A DNA stretch of 64,000 nucleotides from Deltaproteobacteria bacterium (GTDB lineage: Bacteria; Desulfobacterota; Binatia; HRBIN30; CADEER01), in the NCBI GenBank assembly GCA_029262455.1, contig JAJCZJ010000119.1, positions 1 to 64,000 of the forward strand. The letters are read 5' to 3'. This document shows positions 63,618 through 64,000 of this stretch, one piece after another (positions within the stretch are counted from its first letter, which is position 1; each line of letters starts with the position of its first letter). The notes under the pieces were generated by a model. The model worked only from the letters and a program-made list of their open reading frames with translations. It had not been told where the DNA came from and searched no databases. The position numbers and the translations under genes are program-made.

Positions 63618-64000
63618 TCAGTCCTTCACTTCCTCAAAATCCGCATCCACAACATCCTCGTCAGCCTTCGCTTGCTCGGCCGACGCACCAGGGTCACCCG
63701 CACCACCACTTCCGTCCGAACCATCCGCCGCGGCCTTGGCGTACATCTTCTCAGCCAACGTGTGCTGAACCTTTGTCAGATTCTCAAATGCCGATTTCAG
63801 TGCTTCGGCATCCTCACCTTCGAGCGCAGTCTTGGCCGCCGCCACGGCTTCGTCGATCGCCGACTTGTCCTCTGCGGCAAGGTCGGCGCCATGCTCCGCT
63901 AGGTTCTTTTCGGTCTGATGAACCAGCGTGTCGAGTTGGTTGCGTGCTTCGACGCCCTCGCGCCGCGCCTTGTCTTCTTCGGCGTGGTCTTCCGCATCCT
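63618..64000 (-). CDS. dnaK: Chaperone DnaK, C-terminal end (partial)
   Basis: Only the last 127 codons are in the window; the gene continues to the right. The end of the substrate-binding domain and the acidic Gly-rich tail are visible. The segments DAEEAVAAAKTALEG-like, TKVQHTLAEKMYAK and a terminal DEDVVDADFEEVKD match the DnaK C-terminus. The frame is open from 64000 to the stop at 63618. It lies upstream of dnaJ in the usual order. Confidence 0.92.
   Translation of the reverse strand, partial: DAEDHAEEDKARREGVEARNQLDTLVHQTEKNLAEHGADLAAEDKSAIDEAVAAAKTALEGEDAEALKSAFENLTKVQHTLAEKMYAKAAADGSDGSGGAGDPGASAEQAKADEDVVDADFEEVKD

Overview
The window is a GC-rich chromosomal segment of an uncultured bacterium, about 60% GC by eye. 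It begins inside a 16S rRNA gene read leftwards. The EUB338 target in that gene is the canonical version, which argues against Planctomycetes and Verrucomicrobia. Gene content fits a deltaproteobacterium-like or Binatota-like soil or aquatic lineage: paired acyl-CoA dehydrogenases, a thiolase-like plus DUF35 plus MaoC set, sulfotransferases, SGNH hydrolases, secreted RTX proteins with Pro-Thr linkers, a MoxR/VWA operon and long TPR regulators. That placement is inference and weak. I see no phage, insertion sequence, CRISPR array or tRNA.

Layout. 1-620 is the 5' end of the rRNA operon with leader hairpins, a boxA and a textbook sigma70 promoter. 867-6411 holds two large secreted, paralogous RTX/Pro-Thr proteins on the minus strand. 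6610-9972 is purB divergent from a GT39-type membrane glycosyltransferase. 10123-17889 is a five-gene plus-strand operon (membrane protein, MoxR ATPase, DUF58, two VWA proteins). 17904-19575 is an ECF sigma, anti-sigma and Spy-like operon with a likely autogenous promoter. 19927-25670 has an amidase, a CLC protein, an APC permease and a Rdx-family redox protein.

25694-43501 is mostly acyl-CoA, lipid and small-molecule metabolism: a TrpF-like protein, a crotonase, an SDR/sulfotransferase/DUF1214-like operon, a branched-chain aminotransferase, a VOC plus P450 pair, a second sulfotransferase, an SGNH hydrolase, two adjacent acyl-CoA dehydrogenases, a PIN toxin-antitoxin pair, a secreted repeat protein, an SDR and a methyltransferase. 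43541-48893 holds an MddA-like methyltransferase divergent from a 1464-residue regulator. That regulator fuses an NtrC-type AAA+ domain, a Fis-type helix-turn-helix, a degenerate cyclase domain, a second P-loop ATPase and TPR repeats. 49042-50094 is transaldolase.

50108-57324 is a nine-gene minus-strand run with many 4-base overlaps. It encodes a hydrolase-fold protein without its nucleophile, a thiolase-like protein, a DUF35 zinc ribbon, a lipoprotein, a transglutaminase-like protein, a PHP phosphoesterase, two MaoC-type hot-dog proteins and an SGNH protein. The thiolase-like, DUF35 and MaoC set matches, as separate genes, the parts of the steroid side-chain hydratase/retro-aldolase system (ChsH1/ChsH2/Ltp2) of actinobacteria. 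57415-64000 runs dnaK, dnaJ, an LpoA-like lipoprotein, thiL, larB and a UbiB-type kinase.

The best candidates for something undescribed are three: a cysteine-capped RTX module present three times with six cysteines at fixed spacing and length changing in 18-residue steps; the fused regulator with its palindromic operator-like upstream region; and the nine-gene acyl-CoA operon.
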